Of a stretch of 64,000 nt of DNA, positions 34,701-41,761 are shown piece after piece. How positions within the stretch are numbered: position 1 is the first letter of the stretch; each line of letters opens with the position of its first letter. The translations under genes were made by a program, and so were the position numbers. The notes beneath the pieces are model-generated. The model was not told the DNA's origin and searched no databases. It worked only from the letters and a program-made list of their open reading frames with translations. Source of the stretch: UBA6522 sp965205045. Its GTDB lineage: Bacteria; Pseudomonadota; Gammaproteobacteria; Steroidobacterales; Rariloculaceae. The DNA lies in assembly GCA_965205045.1 (NCBI GenBank), contig OZ242031.1, forward strand, positions 5,580,001 to 5,644,000, read 5' to 3'.

Positions 34701-35839
34701 TTGCGAAAACCCAGCTGGCCATCGGCGCGCACCCCGATCACGCCCGAGAGGAGCAATAACTGGTTTGCAAGCGAACCGGGGTCATAAAGAAGCATCTCGC
34801 CCTTGACGACCCGCCCCAGCAGCGCCAGCGTCTGCCGTCGCGCGCGCGCGCGGCCTGTCAGGAACGTACGGATGTGGCCGAGGAGCGCCTCGCTGCGCCG
34901 CGCACCCGGGCCGAGGAACTGGTCCTTCAGCACCGCCTCGAGCTTGCTGGGCATGCCGCCTCGGCGCGCCAGTCCGCGGGCGACCTTCTGGGTAAGGTAG
35001 GGTTGGCCCGACGTCCAGGGGAATATGGCCCGAAGCGCGACACGTCCGTGCCGGGTGTCATCTCCGAAACCCGTCGCAAGACCATAGGTCTCGTCCAGGC
35101 TGAAGTCCGGCAACTCGATCCGGCGACCTTCGACGAACGGGGAGATCGAAGTGTCGGGGCAGAGCTGGCGCGGCGCCGCCACGCCCAGTACGACGAAGTT
35201 CAGCCGCTCCAGTTCGGGTTCCGTCGTGCGGCCGCTGTAACAGGATCGGATGCCGCCGAAGAGTTCCTTGGCGAAAGGCAGCCCGATGGCTCTTTCGATT
35301 TCGTCCAGGAACACGGTGACGGGTTCGGAGGTGTTGGGGAGTACCACCTCCCAGAAAAATTCGGCGAGCCTTTGCTCGCCGGGCAGGGCGCCCTTGCCCT
35401 GCCACCAGGCCTGCAGGTCCACCTTCAGCCGAAGTTCACGCAGCACCCGGTAGGCGATACTGTAGGACCAGCGCCCGGCTTCGGCGCCTCCGGACTGTTC
35501 ACCGCCCATGCCGATCTGGGCCAGATCCACAACCGCGACCAGCTGTTCCCCGGCGCGCAGGCTGCGGACGGTGCGGGCCATCAGGCTGGACTTGCCGCTG
35601 GCCTTGGGCGCCAGTATGTAGCAGAACTGGCGCTCGCGAATGCCCTGCAACAGCGCCGCGTCGGCGGATCGCTCGATGTAGCACGGCCGGTCCGGCTGAA
35701 CCGCACCGCCTACCGCAAAAAACTGGCCTGTTTGAGGGACCCTGGACAAACCCTTTGCTCCTGATCGACGCTCACGCCGGTCCCGTCGTTCTGGCGCGGG
35801 CCGCCGTATTCCGACGCATCGGGACTCGCCGATGATCAT
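31781..35839 (-). CDS. Large AAA-like ATPase with TM segment, P/Homo B-like domain and WD40 repeats
   Basis: A 1,352-residue protein. Residues 50-370: AAA-like P-loop domain (Walker A LAPKASGKSSL at about 77-87; TVFLDEIERA as Walker B). Residues 402-422: a single TM (VAVTLIAALIGGSIWYV). Residues 450-590: helical region. Residues 606-704: a proprotein-convertase P/Homo B-like sandwich (LDHPAPEELLATLQAPSGA, RRGVWRLTLVDRG, RWGLYF). Residues 720-1340: repeated WD40-like blades (for example SDGLVRTWELDSG and TARVWNAADG). With an N-terminal cytoplasmic ATPase, the propeller would lie beyond the membrane, if the topology is right. Start chosen with the extended -10 at 35880-35888. Role unknown, possibly signalling. 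Confidence 0.82.
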   Translation of the reverse strand: MIIGESRCVGIRRPAPERRDRRERRSGAKGLSRVPQTGQFFAVGGAVQPDRPCYIERSADAALLQGIRERQFCYILAPKASGKSSLMARTVRSLRAGEQLVAVVDLAQIGMGGEQSGGAEAGRWSYSIAYRVLRELRLKVDLQAWWQGKGALPGEQRLAEFFWEVVLPNTSEPVTVFLDEIERAIGLPFAKELFGGIRSCYSGRTTEPELERLNFVVLGVAAPRQLCPDTSISPFVEGRRIELPDFSLDETYGLATGFGDDTRHGRVALRAIFPWTSGQPYLTQKVARGLARRGGMPSKLEAVLKDQFLGPGARRSEALLGHIRTFLTGRARARRQTLALLGRVVKGEMLLYDPGSLANQLLLLSGVIGVRADGQLGFRNKLFEGVFGREWVASEMPFAWRRWSVAVTLIAALIGGSIWYVRYVPRPHIEVLSAATADLDAELQAHDRLSRLPGFAGVADRLLTAVVARRSRESGTFEEVAGMDAVLRGLEGYGDLADRLMDEYWIRRAEHAIRRERRDEALLLSAKAAAGGDEYARRLAAELVGDDYRSLIRSFRLAEAPARWEVDWQSEELALVDLNHQVRRLRLNSFGKLDFENRLTSLQHLPVSREITVNEPGSAGAFQLRLTLDHPAPEELLATLQAPSGAQVSLAPGVDSTGTYTVTAGGRSPLAILADENRRGVWRLTLVDRGVDSAGQLIRWGLYFAEEVRGWEDQPQGLAISDPLRTDQVDVNLSIDGRLAIAHPSRQSVVGAVSLWDLRTNTLVGDVQLDAEPEYVALTGDTSRILAVAGDRLELWDARTGALVSRVGTQTGFLLPPALTDSGGHVVIAERLDEQDSLYSLFRTADGELLSSVAGLAGVTDWMLGPDARYLVLIGPSRLVRVMDPRSGELLRELPHRRDPARLVAAATGDLLLTIDDIGDMFVWDLNGAEPGSTQAVRLGQTGAPESVSIAADASMVAYQALPGQVVVRGLTGRAAPMSFRVSQEGAPIRTRLAPDGSRLLTYNAQQFQLWNLAGSGPAASAETELTAIGLDPLEGIAVLGFLDGHVGVIRDERADIPVSADPGVNFIGHQGSIASIDVNAGSGVIASGGSDGLVRTWELDSGAPTAPFMRHPQGPVHVVTIGNGGRWLASGAELTARVWNAADGALVRELPVSGGVVSIAVDGHSGLLSVGDRDGNVFLTAVESAVTPDSVRVRGAATALAFGAGGSRLVTGDAAGNVRLWEVESLAPVGEPHNFVHPVRWLGFSGNGEFLLVQTDHWMHRFSVGDEGLALAGSRLLDAGMEAGAALLVPDGSRIRMVGGRGTGEPHFRELDMVRLGTEPLPPDSILLSRNWSRILGLGVGERGEVVPDSH

Positions 35840-35879
35840 CCCGAGTCTGTCCGCACGCCGGCGAGACATCCGGGTTAAG

Positions 35880-35888
35880 ATTGTAGCA
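35880..35888 (-). promoter_or_regulatory. Extended -10 promoter for the WD40 gene
   Basis: The minus strand reads TGCTACAAT, an extended -10 box (TGn plus TACAAT). Initiation near 35873 would leave a leader of about 34 bases before the ATG at 35839. This supports that start over the ATG at 35869. Confidence 0.45.
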
Positions 35889-35937
35889 GGCAATCGCTGC
35901 CGCGCTTGGCCGGCAGAAACGCGAAGGAACGCCGCGA

Positions 35938-36207
35938 ATGGAAATCTGCCACTCACACAACCTCAATCGACAGCCGACTCCCGAAAAGCCCTACGGCATT
36001 CGGGTCAGGCTGCCGGCAGGGGATACCTTCGGACGCCTCCTGGGGACCGATTGGGAGCAGTTCCATTGGTTCGCCAACCGCGCGGAGCGGGATGCGGCAC
36101 TTCGGGACATGGCCAGCGAGCACGTCTACTCTCGGAGCGGCGACCGCCCACACCTGATCTACGAAGCCGTGCAGGCGCCCGGCGCGCCGGACGATCCTTC
36201 CGTATAA
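35938..36207 (+). CDS. Small conserved-looking hypothetical protein, 89 residues
   Basis: An 89-residue soluble protein opening with MEICHSHNLNRQ. It contains GIRVRLPAGDTFGRLLGTDWE and a charged region RAERDAALRDMASEHVYSRSGD, ending in HLIYEAVQ. No signal peptide or TM. I recognise a general pattern of small proteins (aldolase- or metabolism-linked hypotheticals) but no function. It starts 99 bases from the divergent WD40 start and ends within the TATAAT of the next gene's possible promoter. A GAAGGAA ribosome-binding site lies just upstream of the ATG at 35938. Confidence 0.65.
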   Translation: MEICHSHNLNRQPTPEKPYGIRVRLPAGDTFGRLLGTDWEQFHWFANRAERDAALRDMASEHVYSRSGDRPHLIYEAVQAPGAPDDPSV

Positions 36208-36208
36208 T
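36203..36208 (+). promoter_or_regulatory. -10 box upstream of the 454-residue unknown gene
   Basis: TATAAT overlaps the stop codon of the 89-residue gene, 84 bases before the ATG at 36292. No convincing -35 box is seen. Initiation near 36215 would fit either start candidate of the next gene. Confidence 0.35.
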
Positions 36209-36291
36209 ACCCGCCGCTTGCAGCGCGCTCCCGGAACCGGACGCCGGCGCGCGGCGCCGTGCCCCGGACCATCCGCCTGGAAACCAAGATC

Positions 36292-37656
36292 ATGCTCGAC
36301 CTGATGACAATCGCCCGAACGGAAGCCGCCGGCGGGGATCTTTTCGGCCTGCTTGAGTCCCTGTACGAACCGGCCGAACTGCGCCCCACGGGTTGTCCGG
36401 ACGCGGTCATCTGGCGCGGCGGCAACCACGATGGTTCGGTCCAGCCCGTCGCCCACTCGCTCACCGACGCGTACGCGCTGCTGGGCACCGTGGCCGCCAT
36501 CGACATTCTCGGCCTGCCCTTCTACGCGGTACCCATGTGGGCGCAGTACCGTCACGACATGAAGCTGGCGCCGCTGAGCTGGTTCGGCAACATGCCCTGC
36601 ATCTCCATCAAGTGGTCCACCGCAGGCGATGCCTACGTCAACGGCGACTGCGGCGAACGCGTCGTGGTCATGGGCAAGTCAGGCAACGCGCCGCTGCGCA
36701 CCCAGGCCGGCGTGTACTGCAACGTGCGGCCCTACGGCCCCATAACCGTGGTCCGCTGCATGCCCTGCCTGCCGTATTCGCAGGACAAATCGGTGTTCGA
36801 CGTCGACCCCGAAACCGGGATCATCCATTGCGAGATGAATACGCCGGGGGTCCAGATGGCATACGCCGTGCGGCGATTCCTGCAGATGGTGCACGAAACC
36901 GGCCACGTGGGGCGGGTAGCCTACAAGCCGACCCAGGCCCAGGAAGACGGGGTCAACTCCGGCATCCTGTCGTGGATGCTGCAGGGGACGAAATTCGAGG
37001 TCGGCCGCCGGTACGCCGTCGATGGCTACGTAGAGCACCGCGAACTGGTCGACCGCATCGTCAACCTGCTCCCCGCCGGCTTCAAGGACGGCATGGAGAA
37101 ATGGGGCGGGCGCATCGAGCAGCACATTGCCGATACCAACTACGGGATTCTGCTCTGGGACCTGATCCAGAAACAGGACGCCATCATCCTCGCCACCGAT
37201 CTGGATGGAGACCGCCTGACGGACCTGCTCGCCGACGTATCCGATCCGCTGCGCTTCTTTGCCGGAAAGGTCCTGGATCACGTGGGCGCCAGCGCCGACA
37301 ACATCTGGGAAGACATGGGCTACACCACCGGCAACGGCCGCGACATGACCTCGGTGATGTACCGCATGGAGGGCCCGCCGATCCACGAGCAGACGCTGGG
37401 TTCCGCCGACGCGATGCTGCTCCGGCTGCTGGACGGCGACGAGTCCATGGGCGGCATCAAGAAGCCCTACGACCCGCGGATCCACTATGTGCTGATCCGC
37501 GATGCGTACCGGGACGCCAATCCCGATCACCAGGAACTGCACGCTTGGCTGGACCAGGTGCTCTTGACGTTTGACGACATCTATTCCGGGGAACGCCCCG
37601 GATTTCTTGAGGGCTATGCGCATTTGAAGGCGGCGATCAGGCCCTGGGGAAGTTAG
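36292..37656 (+). CDS. Uncharacterised 454-residue soluble protein
   Basis: I do not recognise this family. The protein has no signal peptide or TM helix. Segments that look structured or conserved: CPDAVIWRGGNHDG, SLTDAYALLGTVAAIDILGLPFY, DVDPETGIIHCEM, FEVGRRYAVDGYVEH, DAIILATDLDGDRLTD, and GYTTGNGRDMTSVMYRMEGPP. Eight Cys are spread in the N-terminal half (for example CGERV, YCNVRPYG, CMPCLP), possibly a metal or redox site. The start is uncertain: GTG 36259, ATG 36292 and ATG 36304 are possible; the ATG at 36292 is preceded by GGAAA. It lies between an 89-residue gene and an oxidoreductase gene, 37 bases upstream of the latter. Confidence 0.6.
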   Translation: MLDLMTIARTEAAGGDLFGLLESLYEPAELRPTGCPDAVIWRGGNHDGSVQPVAHSLTDAYALLGTVAAIDILGLPFYAVPMWAQYRHDMKLAPLSWFGNMPCISIKWSTAGDAYVNGDCGERVVVMGKSGNAPLRTQAGVYCNVRPYGPITVVRCMPCLPYSQDKSVFDVDPETGIIHCEMNTPGVQMAYAVRRFLQMVHETGHVGRVAYKPTQAQEDGVNSGILSWMLQGTKFEVGRRYAVDGYVEHRELVDRIVNLLPAGFKDGMEKWGGRIEQHIADTNYGILLWDLIQKQDAIILATDLDGDRLTDLLADVSDPLRFFAGKVLDHVGASADNIWEDMGYTTGNGRDMTSVMYRMEGPPIHEQTLGSADAMLLRLLDGDESMGGIKKPYDPRIHYVLIRDAYRDANPDHQELHAWLDQVLLTFDDIYSGERPGFLEGYAHLKAAIRPWGS

Positions 37657-37693
37657 CCGGAATTACCGGGCGCACGCGCAGGACACCCCGGCC

Positions 37694-38605
37694 ATGCCCA
37701 AGCGCAGAATTAACCGCGTCGCGATCATCGGTGCAGGCGACATGGGCAGCAGCGTCGCCGCGGAACTTCTCGAGAACGGCTTTGACGTCGCCACTTGTCT
37801 CAAGGGGCGCAGCCAACGCTCCCGGAAGCTGGCGGCGCGAGCTGGAGCTCGCAACGTCGGGGACTATGAAACCCTTGCCGCCGAAGCGGACATGCTGCTC
37901 TCCATCGTCCCGCCTTCCGCTGCCATGGCGGTTGTGCGAGAGATTGTCCCGTTGATTCGGGAAACAACAAGCAAGGCATTGTATGTCGAATGCAATGCGG
38001 TGGCGCCATCCACGGTTCGCGAGATCGCCGAAATTGCCGCACACCACGAGGTCGACTTCCAGGACGCCGGGATCGTCGGCGCCCCGCCCGGCGCCGGTCG
38101 CCTGCCAGTGCGGTTCTATACCAGCGGGCCTCACGAAGACGCGCTGGGCCGGATCGCGACGGAGAGAATCGATGTCAAACCGCTCGGCGCCGAGGTCGGC
38201 CGCGCCTCGGCAATGAAGATGGTCTACGCATCGTTGAACAAAGGCGCCAACGCCTTGCGCGCCGCTGCGATTCTGGCCGCCGAACAACTGGGCGTCGGCG
38301 AGAACCTACGCAGGGAAGTGAAGCACAGCCTGCCGGATGTCCACGCATCCATGGTAAAGCGCATGCCGAACATCGCTTGCGACGCGGGACGCTTCACGGG
38401 CGAAATGCGCGAGATCGCCGCCACGTACAAGGCCGCCGGTGTGACTCCCCGCTTTCACGAAGGCGCCGAATGGATTTACGAACTACTGTCGTACTCGCCC
38501 ATTGCCGAGGAGTCGCGGGACGAAGCCGACGCGAAAAAACGCAGTCTCGAAGAAGTCACCGAAATCTACCGCCGGACGCTGCTGGATCATCTGGGCCGCG
38601 TCTGA
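37694..38605 (+). CDS. NAD(P)-binding oxidoreductase, 6-phosphogluconate dehydrogenase-like (DUF1932)
   Basis: A 303-residue beta-hydroxyacid-dehydrogenase-like enzyme. The Rossmann fold has VAIIGAGDMGSSVAAEL (residues 9-25). The middle carries DAGIVGAPPGAGRLPVRFYTSG and KMVYASLNKGANAL with the catalytic-site Lys or Asn region. The C-terminal domain (SLPDVHASMVKRMPNIA) is the DUF1932 type. Substrate is unknown. It converges with proA, overlapping its 3' end by 19 bases. It may be co-transcribed with the unknown 454-residue gene upstream, which leaves a 37-base gap. Confidence 0.82.
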   Translation: MPKRRINRVAIIGAGDMGSSVAAELLENGFDVATCLKGRSQRSRKLAARAGARNVGDYETLAAEADMLLSIVPPSAAMAVVREIVPLIRETTSKALYVECNAVAPSTVREIAEIAAHHEVDFQDAGIVGAPPGAGRLPVRFYTSGPHEDALGRIATERIDVKPLGAEVGRASAMKMVYASLNKGANALRAAAILAAEQLGVGENLRREVKHSLPDVHASMVKRMPNIACDAGRFTGEMREIAATYKAAGVTPRFHEGAEWIYELLSYSPIAEESRDEADAKKRSLEEVTEIYRRTLLDHLGRV

Positions 38606-39876
38606 CCGTCTCCCCGAACCACGTACTTGTAGCTGGTCAACTGCTCGGCGCCCACGGGGCCGCGGGCGTGGATCCGGCCGGTGGCGATGCCGATTTCGGC
38701 GCCCATGCCGAACTCGCCGCCGTCGGCGAACTGCGTCGAGGCATTGTGCAGCAGGATGGAACTGTCCAGTTCGTTCAGGAACCGCTCGGCCGCGCCGGAA
38801 TTTTCGGCGATGATGGCTTCGGTATGGCCCGAACCATGGCGGCGAATGTGCGCCATGGCCTCATCAATATCGTCCACCACGCGTAGCGCGATGATGGCAT
38901 CCAGGTATTCCTTGCCCCAGTCCGAATCGGCGGCCGCCCGTACCCGTGAGTCGCTGCGCTGCGACTCCGCATCGCCTCGCACTTCGCAGCCGGCGGCAAC
39001 CAGGTCGTCCACAAGCGCAGCGAGCGTTCCCGCGGGCGCGCTGCGGTCCACGAGCAGCGTCTCGGTGGCGCCGCAAATGCCGGTGCGCCGCATCTTGGCA
39101 TTGACGACGACTTTCCGCGCCTTCGCAAGATCGGCGGACTCGTGCACGTAGGTATGGCAGATCCCTTCCAGGTGGCCCATGACCGGCACCCGGGCGTCCT
39201 GCTGGACCCTGGCAATGAGGCCCTTGCCGCCGCGGGGCACGATCACGTCCAGGTACTCGCCCATCTCCCGGAGCAGGATTCCCACCGCCTCCCGGTCCTG
39301 GGTCGGCACCCGCTGCACGGCCCCGGGCGGCAACCCCGCCTCCTCCAGGCCCTCCACCAGGCAGACGTGAATGGCGGCGTTGGAATGAGCGGCCTCGGTG
39401 CCGCCGCGCAGGATCACGGCGTTGCCGCTCTTCAGGCACAGCGCCCCGGCATCGGCAGTCACGTTGGGGCGGCTCTCGTAGATGATCCCGATCACGCCCA
39501 GCGGCACCCGCACGCGTTGAATTCGCAAGCCGTTGGGGCGTTCCCATTCGGCGATCACACCGCCGACGGGATCGTCGAAGTCCGCGATGCTCTCCACGCC
39601 CCGGGCCGTCGCCTCCACGCGCTGCTCGTCCAGCGCGAGGCGGTCCAGGAGGGCCGCGGTAAGCTGCTTCCGGCGCCCGGCTTCCAAATCCCTGGCATTC
39701 GCTGCGAGGATGTCCGGCATGTTCTTCCGCATGGCGTTCGCCGCAGCCCGCAGCGCCTGCGTCTTGCCGTCCGCATCCACGCGGGAAAGCATCCGGGCAG
39801 CATCCCGGGCAGCCGCACCGATGTTCATCATCTGCCGGTACAAGTCCTGGGCAATGTCTCGTTGCGTTGCAATCAT
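38587..39876 (-). CDS. proA: Gamma-glutamyl phosphate reductase
   Basis: Second step of proline synthesis: NADPH-dependent reduction of gamma-glutamyl phosphate to glutamate semialdehyde. 429 residues, aldehyde dehydrogenase fold. The catalytic Cys is in RRTGICGATETLL; family segments are RVPLGVIGIIYESRPNV, LCLKSGNAVILRGG, PRGGKGLI and EFGMGAEIGIATGRIHARGPVG at the C-terminus. It overlaps the upstream proB by 4 bases (ATGA), so the two are translated in tandem. Substrate channelling with ProB is known for the family. Confidence 0.97.
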   Translation of the reverse strand: MIATQRDIAQDLYRQMMNIGAAARDAARMLSRVDADGKTQALRAAANAMRKNMPDILAANARDLEAGRRKQLTAALLDRLALDEQRVEATARGVESIADFDDPVGGVIAEWERPNGLRIQRVRVPLGVIGIIYESRPNVTADAGALCLKSGNAVILRGGTEAAHSNAAIHVCLVEGLEEAGLPPGAVQRVPTQDREAVGILLREMGEYLDVIVPRGGKGLIARVQQDARVPVMGHLEGICHTYVHESADLAKARKVVVNAKMRRTGICGATETLLVDRSAPAGTLAALVDDLVAAGCEVRGDAESQRSDSRVRAAADSDWGKEYLDAIIALRVVDDIDEAMAHIRRHGSGHTEAIIAENSGAAERFLNELDSSILLHNASTQFADGGEFGMGAEIGIATGRIHARGPVGAEQLTSYKYVVRGDGQTRPR

Positions 39877-41024
39877 GGTTCTATCTCGTTCAATGTCAGT
39901 GCCAGATCGTCCCGGTGGATCATTTCGTCGCGGCCACGATAGCCCAAAATTCCTTCGATCGCATCCGAGCGATGCCCGGCGATGGCGCGTGCCTCCACCG
40001 CCGGGTAGGCGACCAGGCCCCGCCCCAGTTCGAGCCCGGCTCGATCCAGCACGTCTACCGCGTCGCCGCGTTCAAAATCGCCGCTGATCCGGGTAACGCC
40101 GGCAGGCAACAAGCTTCGCCCGGATACCAGGGCACGCCTGGCTCCGTCGTCGACGGTCAGTTTGCCGCGGGGCTTCAGCGTACCGGCAATCCACTGTTTC
40201 CGGGACGCCCTGGGGGTGGAACCGGGCAGGAACCACGTGGCCCTGGCGCCCTCGCGCAGAGCCCTTAGCGGATTCGCGACACGACCCGAGGCGATCGCCA
40301 TGCGGCAACCCGCGCCCATGGCAATGCGGGCCGCATCGAGCTTGGTCCGCATGCCGCCGGAGCCGTAGGCCGACCCGGCGCCGCCCGCCATGCTCAGGTG
40401 AGCTTCCGACAATGCCGAAATCTCTGCGATGTGTTCGGCGCCCGGATCGATGTTGGGATCGGCCGTATAGAAGCCGTCTACATCCGAAAGCAGAATCAGG
40501 CAGTCCGCGCTGATCATCTGCGCCACGCGTGCAGCAAGCCGGTCGTTGTCTCCGCAACGGATCTCCTCCGTCGCCACCGTGTCGTTCTCGTTGACCACCG
40601 GCACCGCCCCGCGCTTCAGCAGCGTGAACAGCGTATTCGCGGCATTCAGGTAACGGCGCCGGTTCTCGCTGTCGTCCAGCGTCAGCAGGACCTGGGCGGC
40701 AGCGATGCCGTGAGCGGCGAGGATCTCCTGGTATGCATGGGCCAGCTTGATCTGGCCGGCCGCCGCAGCGGCCTGACTTTCCTGAAGGCGGTGCGTCAGC
40801 GGGTCGATGCCCAGCGGTCCGGCCCCAAGCGCAATGGCGCCGGAGGAAACGACCACAATCTCCTGGTCCCGGGCGCGCATTTCGGCGACGTCGGCGCAAA
40901 CGGCCTCGAGCCAACTTCGCTGCAGGCTGCCGGTGGAGGCATCGACGAACAGCGTCGAGCCGATTTTCAGCACGCAGCGCTTCGCCTGGGCAAAGCGTTC
41001 TGCATTTTGCGCATGCGAGTTCAT
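39873..41024 (-). CDS. proB: Glutamate 5-kinase
   Basis: First step of proline synthesis: phosphorylates L-glutamate at the gamma-carboxyl. 383 residues from the ATG at 41024. An amino-acid-kinase domain (CVLKIGSTLFVD near the N-terminus, VVSSGAIALGAGPLG, VPVVNENDTVATEEI, LLSDVDGFYTADP and GGMRTKLDAARIAMGAG) is followed by a C-terminal PUA domain (GKLTVDDGARRALVSG). The annotated frame extends to 41090, but MNSHAQNAERFAQAKRCVLKIG is the sensible start. It lies 40 bases downstream of ilvN on the same strand. The family is feedback-inhibited by proline. Confidence 0.96.
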   Translation of the reverse strand: MNSHAQNAERFAQAKRCVLKIGSTLFVDASTGSLQRSWLEAVCADVAEMRARDQEIVVVSSGAIALGAGPLGIDPLTHRLQESQAAAAAGQIKLAHAYQEILAAHGIAAAQVLLTLDDSENRRRYLNAANTLFTLLKRGAVPVVNENDTVATEEIRCGDNDRLAARVAQMISADCLILLSDVDGFYTADPNIDPGAEHIAEISALSEAHLSMAGGAGSAYGSGGMRTKLDAARIAMGAGCRMAIASGRVANPLRALREGARATWFLPGSTPRASRKQWIAGTLKPRGKLTVDDGARRALVSGRSLLPAGVTRISGDFERGDAVDVLDRAGLELGRGLVAYPAVEARAIAGHRSDAIEGILGYRGRDEMIHRDDLALTLNEIEP

Positions 41025-41064
41025 CGGAGTGCCCGAAAACCATTTTCCTGCCGCAACGCGGCGG

Positions 41065-41562
41065 CTAGTTCGGCGTAAGAAGAGGCGCACCGCGCGCCAC
41101 GGCCATGGCGCCGCTGCGAACCACCGTCAGCACATCCGCCCGCGCCGAAATGGCGGCGATGAATCGGTCGATTTCGCCGCTGCCGCCCATCAGCTCGACG
41201 GTGAAGTGGCCTTCCCGATCATCCAGTACCCTGGCGCCGAATTCTTCGGCCGTGCGCGCCATCGGCGCCCAGTCATCCCCGGGCATCTGGACCTTGAACA
41301 GCGCCAGTTCGCGCTCGATATGATCATCGTCGGTCATGTCGACAATGTTGACCACATCCACCAGTTTGCCCAGTTGCTTGATGATCTGGTCCATGACCGT
41401 TTCCGACCCATTGGTGACCAACGTCAACCGCGACACGGTTTCGTCGTCCGTCGGCGCAACATTCAGGCTCTCGATGTTGTAGCCCCGGGTGGAGAACAGG
41501 TTCGCCACCCGCGACAGCGCGCCCGCCTCGTTCTGAAGCAATATTGAAACGATGTGTCTCAC
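41065..41562 (-). CDS. ilvN: Acetolactate synthase small (regulatory) subunit
   Basis: Regulates and activates the large subunit in valine, leucine and isoleucine synthesis. 165 residues with an N-terminal ACT domain: RHIVSILLQNEAGALSRVANLF, GYNIESLNVAPT, then VDVVNIVDMT. The C-terminal half (ELALFKVQM, GHFTVELMGGSGEIDRFI) matches the family. GTG at 41562 is taken as the start because it gives the canonical (M)RHIVSILL N-terminus; the frame also has a TTG at 41574. Unusually it does not follow the large-subunit gene but is divergent from it, 199 bases away, and precedes proB on the same strand. Confidence 0.93.
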   Translation of the reverse strand: MRHIVSILLQNEAGALSRVANLFSTRGYNIESLNVAPTDDETVSRLTLVTNGSETVMDQIIKQLGKLVDVVNIVDMTDDDHIERELALFKVQMPGDDWAPMARTAEEFGARVLDDREGHFTVELMGGSGEIDRFIAAISARADVLTVVRSGAMAVARGAPLLTPN

Positions 41563-41677
41563 GGTGTCCGTCAACTTCAGAGCGCCGCCTGTCCAGTATC
41601 CGCCGCGAATGTTGGCTCAGTGCAACGACTATTGCAATACGGGAATTTTTCATCAACACTCGCCCCGTAAACGGACG

Positions 41678-41700
41678 CCCGCCGAATGCGGCGGGGCTTT
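41678..41700 (+). terminator. Possible leader terminator/attenuator before ilvB
   Basis: A 7-pair G+C stem (CCCGCCG/CGGCGGG, loop AATG) is followed by GCTTTT. It lies 61 bases upstream of the ilvB ATG, between the divergent ilvN and ilvB starts. A branched-chain-amino-acid leader peptide was looked for and not found, so the term attenuator is only inferred from position. Confidence 0.4.
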
Positions 41701-41761
41701 TGTCACGGCCCGCCGGATCGCGGCGGTTTTGGCGTCCGCGGCGGATTCGATTCGAAGAGCG

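Noticed and set aside
41609..41761. Leader peptide for ilvB attenuation
   Set aside because: The ORF opening at 41609 continues in frame into ilvB and has no run of Ile, Leu or Val codons.
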